A stretch of 64,000 bases of DNA. Origin: Microvirga massiliensis (GTDB taxonomy: Bacteria; Pseudomonadota; Alphaproteobacteria; Rhizobiales; Beijerinckiaceae). Location of the stretch: the NCBI RefSeq assembly GCF_001006805.1, contig NZ_LN811355.1:376685-440684 (forward strand), read 5' to 3'. Both the position numbers and the translations under genes were made by a program. Below are positions 36,078 to 44,395 of the stretch, piece after piece. The number at the start of each line of letters is the position of its first letter. Position 1 is the stretch's first letter. The notes under the pieces were generated by a model, which made no database searches, had not been told where the DNA came from, and saw only the letters and a list, made by a program, of their open reading frames with translations.

Positions 36078-37154
36078 ATGGCGACGGCTCTGACCGCAGC
36101 TCAGGAGGCGGCCCGCGAAGCGGCCAAACAGGCGCAGACCCGGCCGGCGCCCGCTTCCGACAGGCTGCTCACGGTCGAAGACCTGCAGACGCATTTCATC
36201 CAGGGCACGCGCGCCGTCAAATCCGTCGACGGCGTCAGCTTTTCACTCCGGCGCGGACAGACGCTGGCGGTGGTCGGCGAGTCCGGATCCGGTAAGTCGG
36301 TGACGAGCCTCAGCATCATGCGGCTACTTTCGCATCCCGGCCGCATCGTCGGCGGACGCATTCTCTACCGCCTGCGCGACGGCGACGTCGTCGACCTCGC
36401 CACACTGCCGGAGAAGCGCATGCGCGCCATCCGCGGCCGCGAGATCGCGATGATCTTTCAGGAGCCGATGACGAGCCTCAATCCGCTCTTCACGGTCGGC
36501 GACCAGATCATGGAAATGATCCTGCTGCACGAGCCGTTGTCCCGGGCCGACGCGCGGGCCCGGGCCAAGCGCATGCTCGAACTCGTGGAGATTCCGGCGC
36601 CGGAACGGCGGCTCGATCAATATCCGCATGAAATGTCCGGCGGCATGCGGCAGCGCGTCATGATTGCGCTTGCGCTCTCGTGCAACCCGTCGCTGCTCAT
36701 CGCCGACGAGCCGACGACCGCGCTCGACGTCACCATCCAGGCCCAGATCCTCGATCTCCTGCGCCGCCTGCAGCATGAGATCGGCATGAGCATCCTGTTC
36801 ATCACCCACAATCTCGGCGTCGTGGCCGAGATCGCCCACGAGGTGGCCGTGATGTATGCGGGCCGAGTGGTCGAGCAGGGCCCGGTGCTCGACGTGTTCG
36901 AGCGTCCGCGCCATCCCTATACGCGTGGCCTGCTCGCCTGCATCCCCGACGTGCGGCGCGACCGCACCGCGGAAGGCGGCCGGCGCCTGCTCAATTCCAT
37001 CCCGGGCAATGTCCCGAGCCCGAGTGACCTGCCCGAGGGCTGCCCCTTCCAGCCGCGCTGCCCTCTGGTGGTGGAGCGCTGTCGTGAAATGCCACCGCTC
37101 ATCCCCGTGTCCGAAGACCACCGGTCACGATGCTGGAGGTACGACGAGCTGTGA
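36078..37154 (+). CDS. ABC transporter ATP-binding protein, DppD/OppD type
   Basis: A 358-residue ATPase. Walker A is VVGESGSGKSV, the signature is EMSGGMRQRVMIALAL, and Walker B LLIADEPTTALDVTIQ. The C-terminal oligopeptide-transporter extension ends in a Cys-rich stretch (CPFQPRCPLVVERC) found in iron-sulfur-like DppD. The first 30 residues are Ala-rich (TAAQEAAREAAKQAQ) and not conserved, so the start could be downstream. GTG start of the second ATPase overlaps its stop by 4 bases. Confidence 0.93.
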   Translation: MATALTAAQEAAREAAKQAQTRPAPASDRLLTVEDLQTHFIQGTRAVKSVDGVSFSLRRGQTLAVVGESGSGKSVTSLSIMRLLSHPGRIVGGRILYRLRDGDVVDLATLPEKRMRAIRGREIAMIFQEPMTSLNPLFTVGDQIMEMILLHEPLSRADARARAKRMLELVEIPAPERRLDQYPHEMSGGMRQRVMIALALSCNPSLLIADEPTTALDVTIQAQILDLLRRLQHEIGMSILFITHNLGVVAEIAHEVAVMYAGRVVEQGPVLDVFERPRHPYTRGLLACIPDVRRDRTAEGGRRLLNSIPGNVPSPSDLPEGCPFQPRCPLVVERCREMPPLIPVSEDHRSRCWRYDEL

Positions 37155-38167
37155 CCCGCGCGAGCCCGCTAAATGGCGACACCCTGCTGTCGGTGCGCAA
37201 CCTCGACAAGCGCTTCGCCACGTCCAGCGGCATCGTGCGCGCCCTGACGGACGTCTCATTCGACGTGCGCCGCGGCAGCATTCTTGGCATCGTCGGCGAG
37301 TCCGGCTCGGGCAAGACGACGGCTGGTCGCTGCATCCTGCGGCTCATTGATCCATCCGGTGGCGAGGCTTTCTTCGACGGCGTCGACCTGTTCCGGCTGT
37401 CGGAAAAGGCGCTGCGCCCCTACCGCCGGCGTCTGCAGATCATCTTCCAGGACCCCTATTCCAGCCTGAACCCGCGCATGCGCGTCGGCGACATCATTGG
37501 CGAGGCTATCGACACGCACCGCCTCGCCAAGGGCGCCGCGCGCCAGGAGCGCATCGCGAAGCTGCTCGACCGCGTGGGCTTGAGGCCGGAACATGCGCGC
37601 CGCTACCCGCACGAGTTTTCGGGCGGCCAGCGCCAGCGCATCGGCATCGCCCGGGCACTGGCGGTCGAGCCCGAGCTGATCATCGCCGACGAGCCGGTCT
37701 CAGCGCTCGACGTGTCGGTGCAGGCTCAGGTGCTCAACCTGATCCAGGAGCTGCAGCAGCAGCTCGGCCTGACCATGCTGTTCATCTCGCACGATCTGTC
37801 GGTGGTCGAATACCTGTGCGACGACATCGTGGTGCTATACCTCGGGCGCATCATGGAAAAGGGGCCTGCGCGGGAGGTCTATGCCAATCCGCACCATCCC
37901 TACACCCAGGTGCTGCTGTCGGCGGTGCCGGTGCCCGACCCACGCGCCAGGCGCGAGCGTATCATCCTCAAGGGCGACATTCCGAGCCCGCTCGATCCGC
38001 CGTCGGGCTGCGTGTTCCGCACCCGCTGCCCCTATGCCATCGAGGCATGCGGCAAGGGCGTCCCGCCGACCGAGGAGGTTTCTCCCGGTCACAGCGTCGC
38101 CTGCATCCGGCAGGCTGAACTCGCGGCGAAAGGCCTTCTGCTGACGCCGACCCCAGCTCGACCCTGA
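37151..38167 (+). CDS. ABC transporter ATP-binding protein, DppF/OppF type
   Basis: A 338-residue ATPase completing the importer. Walker A is VGESGSGKTTAG, the signature FSGGQRQRIGIARAL, and Walker B LIIADEPVSALDVSVQ. The C-terminal Cys motif GCVFRTRCPYAIEAC is typical. GTG 37151 is preferred because it overlaps the upstream TGA (GTGA). ATG 37130 is an alternative but lies further inside the preceding gene. The pair DppD/DppF powers the two permeases. Confidence 0.93.
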   Translation: MTRASPLNGDTLLSVRNLDKRFATSSGIVRALTDVSFDVRRGSILGIVGESGSGKTTAGRCILRLIDPSGGEAFFDGVDLFRLSEKALRPYRRRLQIIFQDPYSSLNPRMRVGDIIGEAIDTHRLAKGAARQERIAKLLDRVGLRPEHARRYPHEFSGGQRQRIGIARALAVEPELIIADEPVSALDVSVQAQVLNLIQELQQQLGLTMLFISHDLSVVEYLCDDIVVLYLGRIMEKGPAREVYANPHHPYTQVLLSAVPVPDPRARRERIILKGDIPSPLDPPSGCVFRTRCPYAIEACGKGVPPTEEVSPGHSVACIRQAELAAKGLLLTPTPARP

Positions 38168-38184
38168 TTGGTGGGAGCCCCCGC

Positions 38185-38652
38185 ATGACGCCCTACGATC
38201 GCCTCGCCCAGCTCGGCCTGACGCTGCCGCCACCGCCCAAACCCGTCGCGACCTATGTGCCATCCATCATCGAAGGCGCCATGCTGTATCTGTCCGGGCA
38301 AGGGCCGGTGGAGGCCGATGGTCGGCATCACAGCGGCAAGGTCGGCCAGGATGTCAGCGTCAAGGAAGCCTATGCCCATGCCCGGCTGACCGGTCTCAAC
38401 CTGCTGGCGATCATGCACGACGCTCTGGGCGATCTCGCACGCGTGCGGCGCGTGGTCAAAATCCTCGGCATGGTCAACGCCGTGCCGACCTTCGGCGAGC
38501 ACCCGAAAGTGATCAACGGCTGCTCGGACCTGATGGTTGAGGTGTTCGGCGAGGCCGGCCGGCATGCCCGCTCGGCCGTCGGCTTCGGCTCACTGCCGAA
38601 CAATATTACGGTCGAGATCGAGGCAATTGTGGCGATCGAAGCCAGAGCTTGA
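38185..38652 (+). CDS. RidA/YjgF-family deaminase-like protein
   Basis: A 155-residue protein of the Rid superfamily, which hydrolyses reactive enamine/imine intermediates or related compounds. The RidA catalytic Arg is in HARSAVGFGSLP and the conserved Glu in ITVEIEAIVAIE. It is a little longer than RidA (about 128) due to an N-terminal extension with PPPPKPVATYVP. It closes the enolase-creatininase-ABC cluster, 17 bases after the last ATPase gene, suggesting the pathway makes an imine or enamine. Confidence 0.88.
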   Translation: MTPYDRLAQLGLTLPPPPKPVATYVPSIIEGAMLYLSGQGPVEADGRHHSGKVGQDVSVKEAYAHARLTGLNLLAIMHDALGDLARVRRVVKILGMVNAVPTFGEHPKVINGCSDLMVEVFGEAGRHARSAVGFGSLPNNITVEIEAIVAIEARA

Positions 38653-38690
38653 TCATACGCCAAGGGCGGCTCTCGGTCGGACCGCGAGCC

Positions 38691-38738
38691 AGAGCACGAT
38701 CCGGAAAAGTGGGAACCGGATTTCCGACAGAATCACGC
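38691..38738. repeat. Rhizobial intergenic palindromic-type repeat
   Basis: A stretch beginning AGAGCACGATCCGGAAAAGT and continuing through GGGAACCGGATTTCCGAC. This wording (GATCCGGAAAAGTGG..ACCGGTTTTCCG) is one I know as a highly repeated intergenic element of Rhizobiales. It contains the imperfect inverted pair CCGGAAAAGT/..GGATTTCCG. It lies between the RidA-like and zinc-finger genes. The family match is from memory. Confidence 0.55.
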
Positions 38739-38849
38739 CCCGAGTAGCTGAGGATGGGAGTGGTCAGATCGAGAGTGCTCCCGGTCTAGGCGGGCGCCCC
38801 TTCCCCGACTATGGTGCCGCCCCAACGAACCCTCCTGGAAGCAAGAGCA

Positions 38850-39113
38850 ATGGCAGATCAAGGTGTTCCCCACATCCACAACGACCCGGGCGTGCCCGTG
38901 ATCCATGTCGGGTCGAAGGAGTTCATGTGCATCGGGGCCACCCCGCCACTCGACCATCCGCACGTGTTCATCGATATGGGCTACGAGACCGAAGTCGTCT
39001 GTTCCTACTGCTCCACCCTGTTCAAATATGATCCGAGCCTGAAGGCCAATGAGGCCCGTCCGGCCGAGTGCCTCTGGCACAACAGCTTCGCGACGGATCC
39101 TGCCTCGCGCTGA
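38850..39113 (+). CDS. Zinc-finger domain protein (NDUFS6-like)
   Basis: An 87-residue protein with the C-H-C-C zinc-binding pattern: Cys in FMCIGATPP, His in DHPHVFIDMG, then CSYCSTLFKYDP. This small zinc-finger family is widespread in alphaproteobacteria and resembles the accessory subunit NDUFS6 of complex I. ATG 38850 fits the family; the frame is open to 38811. The gene precedes the FAD monooxygenase directly, with the stop next to that gene's TTG start. Confidence 0.85.
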   Translation: MADQGVPHIHNDPGVPVIHVGSKEFMCIGATPPLDHPHVFIDMGYETEVVCSYCSTLFKYDPSLKANEARPAECLWHNSFATDPASR

Positions 39114-40346
39114 TTGTCGAACCGGCACTCGGCTCCGTTGAGCGGGCTTTCGATCCTCGTCGCCGGCGGCGGCATCGCCGGACTGACGAGCGCCCTCCTC
39201 CTTGCCTGCCGCGGCCATAGGGTCTCGGTCGTCGAGCGACGCGCCTTCCTGTCCGAAGTCGGCGCGGGTCTCCAGCTCTCGCCGAATGCGAGCCGCATCC
39301 TCCTGGATGCGGGACTTCGTGAGCCACTCGCGCGAATCGCCGGAGAGCCGGACCGGGTCGTCGTGCGAGGGCTCCGCTCGGAGCGGCCGGTCGCGTCCGT
39401 TGCGCTCGGCGCCTTTGCGAGGGAGCGATACGGCGCACCCTATCTCGTCGCGCACCGGGCCGATCTGCAGGGCATTCTCCGGGACGCGATCGAGCAGGCA
39501 GGTGTCCCACTGACCCTAGGCCGAAGCGTGGTGGATGCGGTTTCGAGCCGCGACGGCGTGACCGTGACCATGGCCGACGAGTCAGGCGGAACCAGCGAGG
39601 CGCAGGTCGATCTGGTCGTCGCGGCCGACGGGCTCTGGTCCACGCTCGAGGGGAAGGTCGGTGCCGCCGGATCACCGGTCTATCGAGGCTATGTCGCCTG
39701 GCGAACCACGCTTCCCCGTGAACGGGCGCCGGCGCTTCTGCAAGGCAACGAGACGGGCCTCTGGCTCGGGTCGGTCGGCCATGTCGTGCATTACCCGATT
39801 CGCCGCGGCGAGCTCATCAACCTCGTCGCGATCGAGCAAAGATACGATCCCGTCGAGGGCTGGGCGACGCCGGGCGACGGCGCGGGTCTCGTCGCGCGCT
39901 TCTCGCAGAGTGCGCCACCGCTGCGGATGCTGATGGAAGCGGCCGGTCCGTGGTTGCTCTGGTCCCTCTTCGACCGCCCTGCCCACCGTCTGACCGCCGG
40001 AAACCTGGTTCTGGTGGGCGACGCCGGCCATCCCGTGCTGCCTTTCCTTGCGCAGGGCGCAGCGCTGGCGATCGAGGACGCCGCGACGCTCGCGTCACTC
40101 CTGCCCGACGACAAAGCCGATCTGGAGCCGGCCTTGGCCCGATTCGAACGCGATCGCGTGCCACGCATCAGACGCGTCCAGGACGAGGCTCGGCGGAACG
40201 GGCGCGTCTACCATCTCGGCGGCCCTGCCGCGTTCGCCCGTGACCTCGTCATGCGCACCCTCGGACCGCAACGCATGACGAGCCGCTACGATTGGCTCTA
40301 CGGCTACACGTCTCCCGCGCTTGCGCGCTCCGCTCCGCCCCGCTAA
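39114..40346 (+). CDS. FAD-dependent monooxygenase (salicylate hydroxylase type)
   Basis: A 410-residue class A flavoprotein hydroxylase. The FAD-binding GxGxxG is in ILVAGGGIAGLTSALLL, the second FAD block is LVVAADGLWSTLE, and the third is NLVLVGDAGHPVLPFLAQGAALAIEDA. These fit 3-hydroxybenzoate/salicylate-like monooxygenases that use NAD(P)H and O2. The start is uncertain: TTG 39114 abuts the zinc-finger stop, while TTG 39138 also fits. The substrate is not shown. tRNA-Leu begins 15 bases downstream. Confidence 0.9.
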   Translation: MSNRHSAPLSGLSILVAGGGIAGLTSALLLACRGHRVSVVERRAFLSEVGAGLQLSPNASRILLDAGLREPLARIAGEPDRVVVRGLRSERPVASVALGAFARERYGAPYLVAHRADLQGILRDAIEQAGVPLTLGRSVVDAVSSRDGVTVTMADESGGTSEAQVDLVVAADGLWSTLEGKVGAAGSPVYRGYVAWRTTLPRERAPALLQGNETGLWLGSVGHVVHYPIRRGELINLVAIEQRYDPVEGWATPGDGAGLVARFSQSAPPLRMLMEAAGPWLLWSLFDRPAHRLTAGNLVLVGDAGHPVLPFLAQGAALAIEDAATLASLLPDDKADLEPALARFERDRVPRIRRVQDEARRNGRVYHLGGPAAFARDLVMRTLGPQRMTSRYDWLYGYTSPALARSAPPR

Positions 40347-40361
40347 CGCTGCCGCACGCCC

Positions 40362-40446
40362 GCGGACGTGGCGAAACTGGTAGACGCAAGGGACTTAAAA
40401 TCCCTCGGGCTTGCCCATGCGGGTTCGATCCCCGCCGTCCGCACCA
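40362..40446 (+). tRNA. tRNA-Leu (UAA anticodon)
   Basis: An 85-base class II tRNA with acceptor stem GCGGACG/CGTCCGC, the encoded CCA end (40444-40446), anticodon TAA within GGGACTTAAAATCCC, a long variable arm and T-arm GCGGGTTCGATCCCCGC. The encoded CCA and long arm support tRNA-Leu. A Fic-domain gene lies 268 bases downstream, so the tRNA 3' end is a possible integration site. Confidence 0.95.
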
Positions 40447-40714
40447 TTCCAATTGAAGAGGAGCCGCAAGCCAACGGATCCAGATGCAGCACGGGTCTGC
40501 AACGAGTCTCGACTGCAGGAGCGGCCTGCGAATGGCGTTACAGATGCCAACGTTCCCGCAGTCACTCTCTGAAAAAGTTTCATTAACGGCTCTCGAAGAC
40601 TGCGGCCAGGGCCGTGAACGTGTTGAATACCTTTGGCTTCCCAGTAAATCTCAAATTGTCTAGCTTACCCGCCGAGGTGTCGGCGGTGCGCCCGCCTCGG
40701 CGGCGGGGCACGTG

Positions 40715-41572
40715 ATGCATTTCTTCAAGAAGAGCGACTGGGTCAAACTGAACGCCAAGGATTTCGGCAAGCTTATCGCGAAACTGCCCGAGTATCGGAG
40801 CCTCGTGAGCACGATCGGCGTCCCGCATGCACAGGGCACCACCCTTGCTCTCTGGAACAAGTTCGGCGGCTTCTCGGGCAAGTTTCAGTACAGGTCGGAC
40901 AACGAGGCGGGCACCAAGCAGATGCTGGGCGCTCTGCTTCGGCACGAGCAGAGCTGTGTCCTTCAGGCACATTACTATATCGGCAACCTCGCAATCCAGG
41001 CGAGGGCAGGCAAGTTTCGATCCGACCTCTCAGGCGAAACGATGGCTCCCGCTGACTACGGCGCCAGGTCGACCGACGGCAATCTCGAAAGGGCGACGAG
41101 ATACCTGATCCATACGTCGAACTCGCTCAAGAACACGGCCGACACACCGGGCGCGCCGATCACGGCTGCGGCGATCAAGGCAGTGATTCAGAACGCAGCG
41201 ATGTACGACGTCCGCTCGGAGCTGACGCTTCGCGACCTTCATCGCCGATGTGTAGACCAGGCGCAGCTCAGACCTACGCGGGCGACGGATCTCCAGGTTG
41301 CTTATCCCTCAACAGGCGGAGCCGGGTTTCTGCTCGAGGCGACGTTCAAATTCGCACGGGGCATTGCACTGCCCCCCAATGGCGATGCCAAGTGGTTCGA
41401 TCTCGCCTGCTTCTTGCTGGGCGCGGTCATCCGGAGCCATGGGTTCACCGACGGAAACGGCCGGGTCGGCCGGGCGGCATTCGCTGCGGCCATCGTGAAG
41501 GGTAGGCTTCCTTTCGCACCGCTGAAAGCGGGGGCGGAAAAGCTGCTGCACGGGCTCGACAAGGTGAGTTAA
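40715..41572 (+). CDS. Fic/DOC-domain protein
   Basis: A 285-residue protein whose C-terminus carries the Fic catalytic motif HGFTDGNGRVGR near residue 242 (consensus H-x-F-x-D/E-G-N-G-R-x-x-R). Fic enzymes transfer AMP or related groups to hydroxyl groups of proteins. The N-terminal 180 residues do not resemble a family I recognise. No S/T-x-x-x-E-G/N inhibitory motif was seen, and no antitoxin gene is adjacent, so autoinhibition is unclear. ATG 40715 follows GGGG; GTG 40712 is in frame. Its place beside a tRNA suggests acquisition by transfer. Confidence 0.78.
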   Translation: MHFFKKSDWVKLNAKDFGKLIAKLPEYRSLVSTIGVPHAQGTTLALWNKFGGFSGKFQYRSDNEAGTKQMLGALLRHEQSCVLQAHYYIGNLAIQARAGKFRSDLSGETMAPADYGARSTDGNLERATRYLIHTSNSLKNTADTPGAPITAAAIKAVIQNAAMYDVRSELTLRDLHRRCVDQAQLRPTRATDLQVAYPSTGGAGFLLEATFKFARGIALPPNGDAKWFDLACFLLGAVIRSHGFTDGNGRVGRAAFAAAIVKGRLPFAPLKAGAEKLLHGLDKVS

Positions 41573-42058
41573 CCGCGGCGTTGCTTCTACCCCGGCCGGC
41601 GCCGCGCCAGCGACGTAATCACATCAGCCTGCTTTAGGGTTATGGGGCTATCCCTACGGATGGTCCCAGTCCTTCGCGCGTCGAGTCCGCAAAAACAAGC
41701 CGCCCCTGAGGCGCCTTCCGTTCGGTCATCCGCCAATACACTGCCTTCCATAGACCCGCTTGATCTTCCGAAGTCACAGGCGGATGATCGATCAACACAG
41801 GGCCGCACATCTAAAAGAGCTGGCCGGCGAGCCGCCACCGGGACGGTGGGAGGAAAACGCATGACCCATTGTCGACGGGGCCGCTCGGCTCTGGCCATTG
41901 GACTACAGGCACCGGCCCCTTCGGCTGGCACGTGGCCGAATGATGGCTTGGTCACTGCAGCCCGGGAGACCTGCTCCCGACAGCGATAGCAGAGTCACGG
42001 GCCCAGGCGGGGCGGCACCGGACATCCATCAAGAGCCCGCCCAGATTGGAGGAAGATC
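41573..42058. other. 486-base intergenic region upstream of a sugar ABC operon
   Basis: No established gene. A short frame at 41784-41864 encodes 26 residues (MIDQHRAAHLKELAGEPPPG then RWEENA); its stop overlaps another ATG (ATGA). It has a rather protein-like composition but is too short to call. The ribosome site GGAGGAAG for the downstream binding-protein gene lies near 42047-42054. Confidence 0.35.
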
Positions 42059-43372
42059 ATGATGAACATCGACCGCAGATCGCTGCTCAAGGGCGGTGCA
42101 GCGCTCGGGCTGGCCGGGAGCACGAGCATCCTCGATTTCGCAAAAGCCTGGGCACAGCAGAGCCAGTGGAAGCCCGAGCCGGGTGCCCAGCTCTCGATGC
42201 TGCGCTGGAAATACTTCGTGCAGTCCGAAGACGATGCCTTCGTGGCGCTGATCAACGCATTCACGCAGGCGACCGGCGTCAAGGTCGAGATCACCCGTGA
42301 ATCCTACGAGGACGTGCAGCCGAAGGCATCGGTCGCGGCCAATACCGGCGCCGGCCCGGATCTGTTCTGGGGGCTTTATTCGCTCCCGCACCTCTTCCCC
42401 CAGAAATGCGTCGACATGACGGACGTCGCGACCTATCTCGGCCAAAAATACGGGGGCTGGGTCGAGAGCGCACAGAAATACGGCAAGAGCGGCGACAAGT
42501 GGATCGCGATCCCGATCTGCTACTCCGGCGCCCTGATCAACTACCGGATAGCTGCCTCTCAAAAGGTGGGCTTCTCCGAATTCCCGAAGACGACCGATGC
42601 TTTCCTGGAATACGCCAAGGCCATGAAGGCCAACGGCACGCCGGGCGGCTTTGCGCTCGGCCATGCATCAGGCGATGCGAACACCTGGGTTCATTGGTGC
42701 CTGTGGTCGTTCGGCGGCAACGTCGTCGATGCAAACGACAAGGTGATCCTCAACTCACCGGAGACCGAGAAGGCGCTCCTCTACGCCAAGCAGCTCTACG
42801 AATACATGATCCCGGGCGTCGCGTCCTGGAACGACGCCTTCAACAACAAGGCGTTCCTCGCGAACGAAATCCATTGGACCAACAACGGCATCTCGATCTA
42901 CGTGGCCGCACGCAACGATCCCACGAAGAAGGAGATCGCCGATGACATGAATCACGCCTACTTCCCGGTGGGCCCGATCGGCAAGCCGACCGAGTTGCAC
43001 CTGATGTATCCGATCCTGGCGATGAACTACACGAAGTATCCGCAGGCCTGTAAGGCGCTGATCGCCTACATGCTCGAGGCCGACCAGTTCAACAAATGGA
43101 TCTCGGCCGCGCGGGGCTATCTTACCCACTGCCTCAATGCCTATGACGCCAACCCGGTCTGGACCGAAGATCCAAAGCGTACCCCCTACCGCGATGTCGC
43201 CAAGCGTTCGCTGACTGCGGGCGGACTCGGCTCGGTCGGCGAGAAGGCAGCGACGGCGATCGCCGACTTCGTGGTGGTCGACATGTTCGCCAATGTCTGC
43301 ACGGGTCGCGAGGATCCGAAGAGCGCCATCAAGATGGCCGAGCGCCAGGTTCAGCGCATTTACCGGGCCTGA
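42059..43372 (+). CDS. Sugar-type ABC transporter substrate-binding protein
   Basis: A 437-residue extracellular binding protein of the sugar (MalE/UgpB-like) cluster. Its start carries a Tat-like signal (NIDRRSLLKGGAALGLAGS), cut near AWAQQ. Features of the family include LIADAFTQATGVKVEITRESY-like text, the GPDLFWGLYSLPHLF stretch and the C-terminal WISAARGYLTH segment. The ligand is unknown. It is the first gene of a three-gene operon with two permeases and no ATPase in the window. A ribosome site GGAGG precedes the ATG. Confidence 0.9.
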   Translation: MMNIDRRSLLKGGAALGLAGSTSILDFAKAWAQQSQWKPEPGAQLSMLRWKYFVQSEDDAFVALINAFTQATGVKVEITRESYEDVQPKASVAANTGAGPDLFWGLYSLPHLFPQKCVDMTDVATYLGQKYGGWVESAQKYGKSGDKWIAIPICYSGALINYRIAASQKVGFSEFPKTTDAFLEYAKAMKANGTPGGFALGHASGDANTWVHWCLWSFGGNVVDANDKVILNSPETEKALLYAKQLYEYMIPGVASWNDAFNNKAFLANEIHWTNNGISIYVAARNDPTKKEIADDMNHAYFPVGPIGKPTELHLMYPILAMNYTKYPQACKALIAYMLEADQFNKWISAARGYLTHCLNAYDANPVWTEDPKRTPYRDVAKRSLTAGGLGSVGEKAATAIADFVVVDMFANVCTGREDPKSAIKMAERQVQRIYRA

Positions 43373-43438
43373 TCCACATCCCCAGGCGCCGCACCATGTG
43401 GGCGCGGCGCCTTTTCGAGTTTGGACGGGGAGGTCAAC

Positions 43439-44395
43439 ATGGCCGAAGCCGCCATCAGAGCCGTCGCGAAGGCCCCGATCCGCGAGGTCTCCACCTGGGA
43501 TCGGATCAAGGCCAATCGCGATGTGCTCGGCGCCTGTTTTATGATTCCGGCAGCGGGCTTTCTCATCCTGTTCCTCGCCTACCCGCTCGGGCTCGGCATC
43601 TGGATGAGCTTCACGGATGCCCGCATCGGACGCAGCGGAAACTTCATCGGCCTCGAGAACTACGAATGGCTGCTCGACGATGACAGCTTCATCAACGCGA
43701 CGCTCTTCACGATCAGCTACACGGTGATCGCAAGCGCCTTCAAGTTCGCCATAGGCCTCTATTTGGCGCTTCTGCTCAACAAATACATTCCCTTTCGGGC
43801 GATCGTCCGGGCCGTGATCCTGATCCCGTTCATCGTACCGACAGTGCTTTCGGCGATCGCCTTCTGGTGGATCTTCGACCCGCAATTCTCGATCATCTCG
43901 TGGTCCTTGAGAAAGATCGGGCTCATTTCCGGCAACATCGATTTCCTCGGCGTGCCTCTGAACGCACAGGCGAGCGTGATCTTCGCCAATATCTGGCGCG
44001 GCGTGCCCTTCATTGCCATTACGCTGCTCGCCGGCCTGCAGACGGTCCCGCCCTCGCTCTACGAGGCGGCCACTCTCGACGGCGCCACACCGTGGCAGAT
44101 GTTCCGCCATATCACCTACCCGCTCCTCACGCCCATCATCGCGGTGGTGATGACCTTTTCGGTGCTCTTCACCTTCACGGATTTCCAACTCATCTGGGCC
44201 ATGACGCGTGGAGGCCCGGTCAATGCCACGCACCTCATGGCGACCCTGTCCTACCAGCGCGGCATCCTGGGCGGGCGCCTGGGAGAAGGCGCCGCCATCG
44301 CCACGGCGATGGTGCCGTTCCTCCTGGCGGCGATCATGATCTCCTGGTTCGGGCTGCAGCGGCGCAAGTGGCAGCATGGAGAGGGCAATGACTAA
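43439..44395 (+). CDS. Sugar ABC transporter permease, MalF/UgpA type
   Basis: A 318-residue inner-membrane protein with six hydrophobic spans. Signature elements: the first span FMIPAAGFLILFLAYPLGLGI and the EAA coupling loop YEAATLDGATPWQMFRHITYPLL. ATG 43439 follows GGGGAGGTC, which fixes the start; ATG 43421 lies upstream without spacing for a site. Its stop overlaps the start of the following permease gene by 8 bases. Confidence 0.92.
   Translation: MAEAAIRAVAKAPIREVSTWDRIKANRDVLGACFMIPAAGFLILFLAYPLGLGIWMSFTDARIGRSGNFIGLENYEWLLDDDSFINATLFTISYTVIASAFKFAIGLYLALLLNKYIPFRAIVRAVILIPFIVPTVLSAIAFWWIFDPQFSIISWSLRKIGLISGNIDFLGVPLNAQASVIFANIWRGVPFIAITLLAGLQTVPPSLYEAATLDGATPWQMFRHITYPLLTPIIAVVMTFSVLFTFTDFQLIWAMTRGGPVNATHLMATLSYQRGILGGRLGEGAAIATAMVPFLLAAIMISWFGLQRRKWQHGEGND

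Noticed and set aside
40447..40714. Attachment-site duplicate of the tRNA-Leu 3' end
   Set aside because: I looked for a second copy of the GTCCGCACCA end between the tRNA and the sugar importer and saw none, so no integrated element can be delimited.
41642..41989. Plus-strand frame of 115 residues between the Fic gene and the sugar importer
   Set aside because: Arg/Ser/Ala-rich composition with no domain and no ribosome site. A different frame in the same stretch looks more protein-like, so neither is called as a gene.
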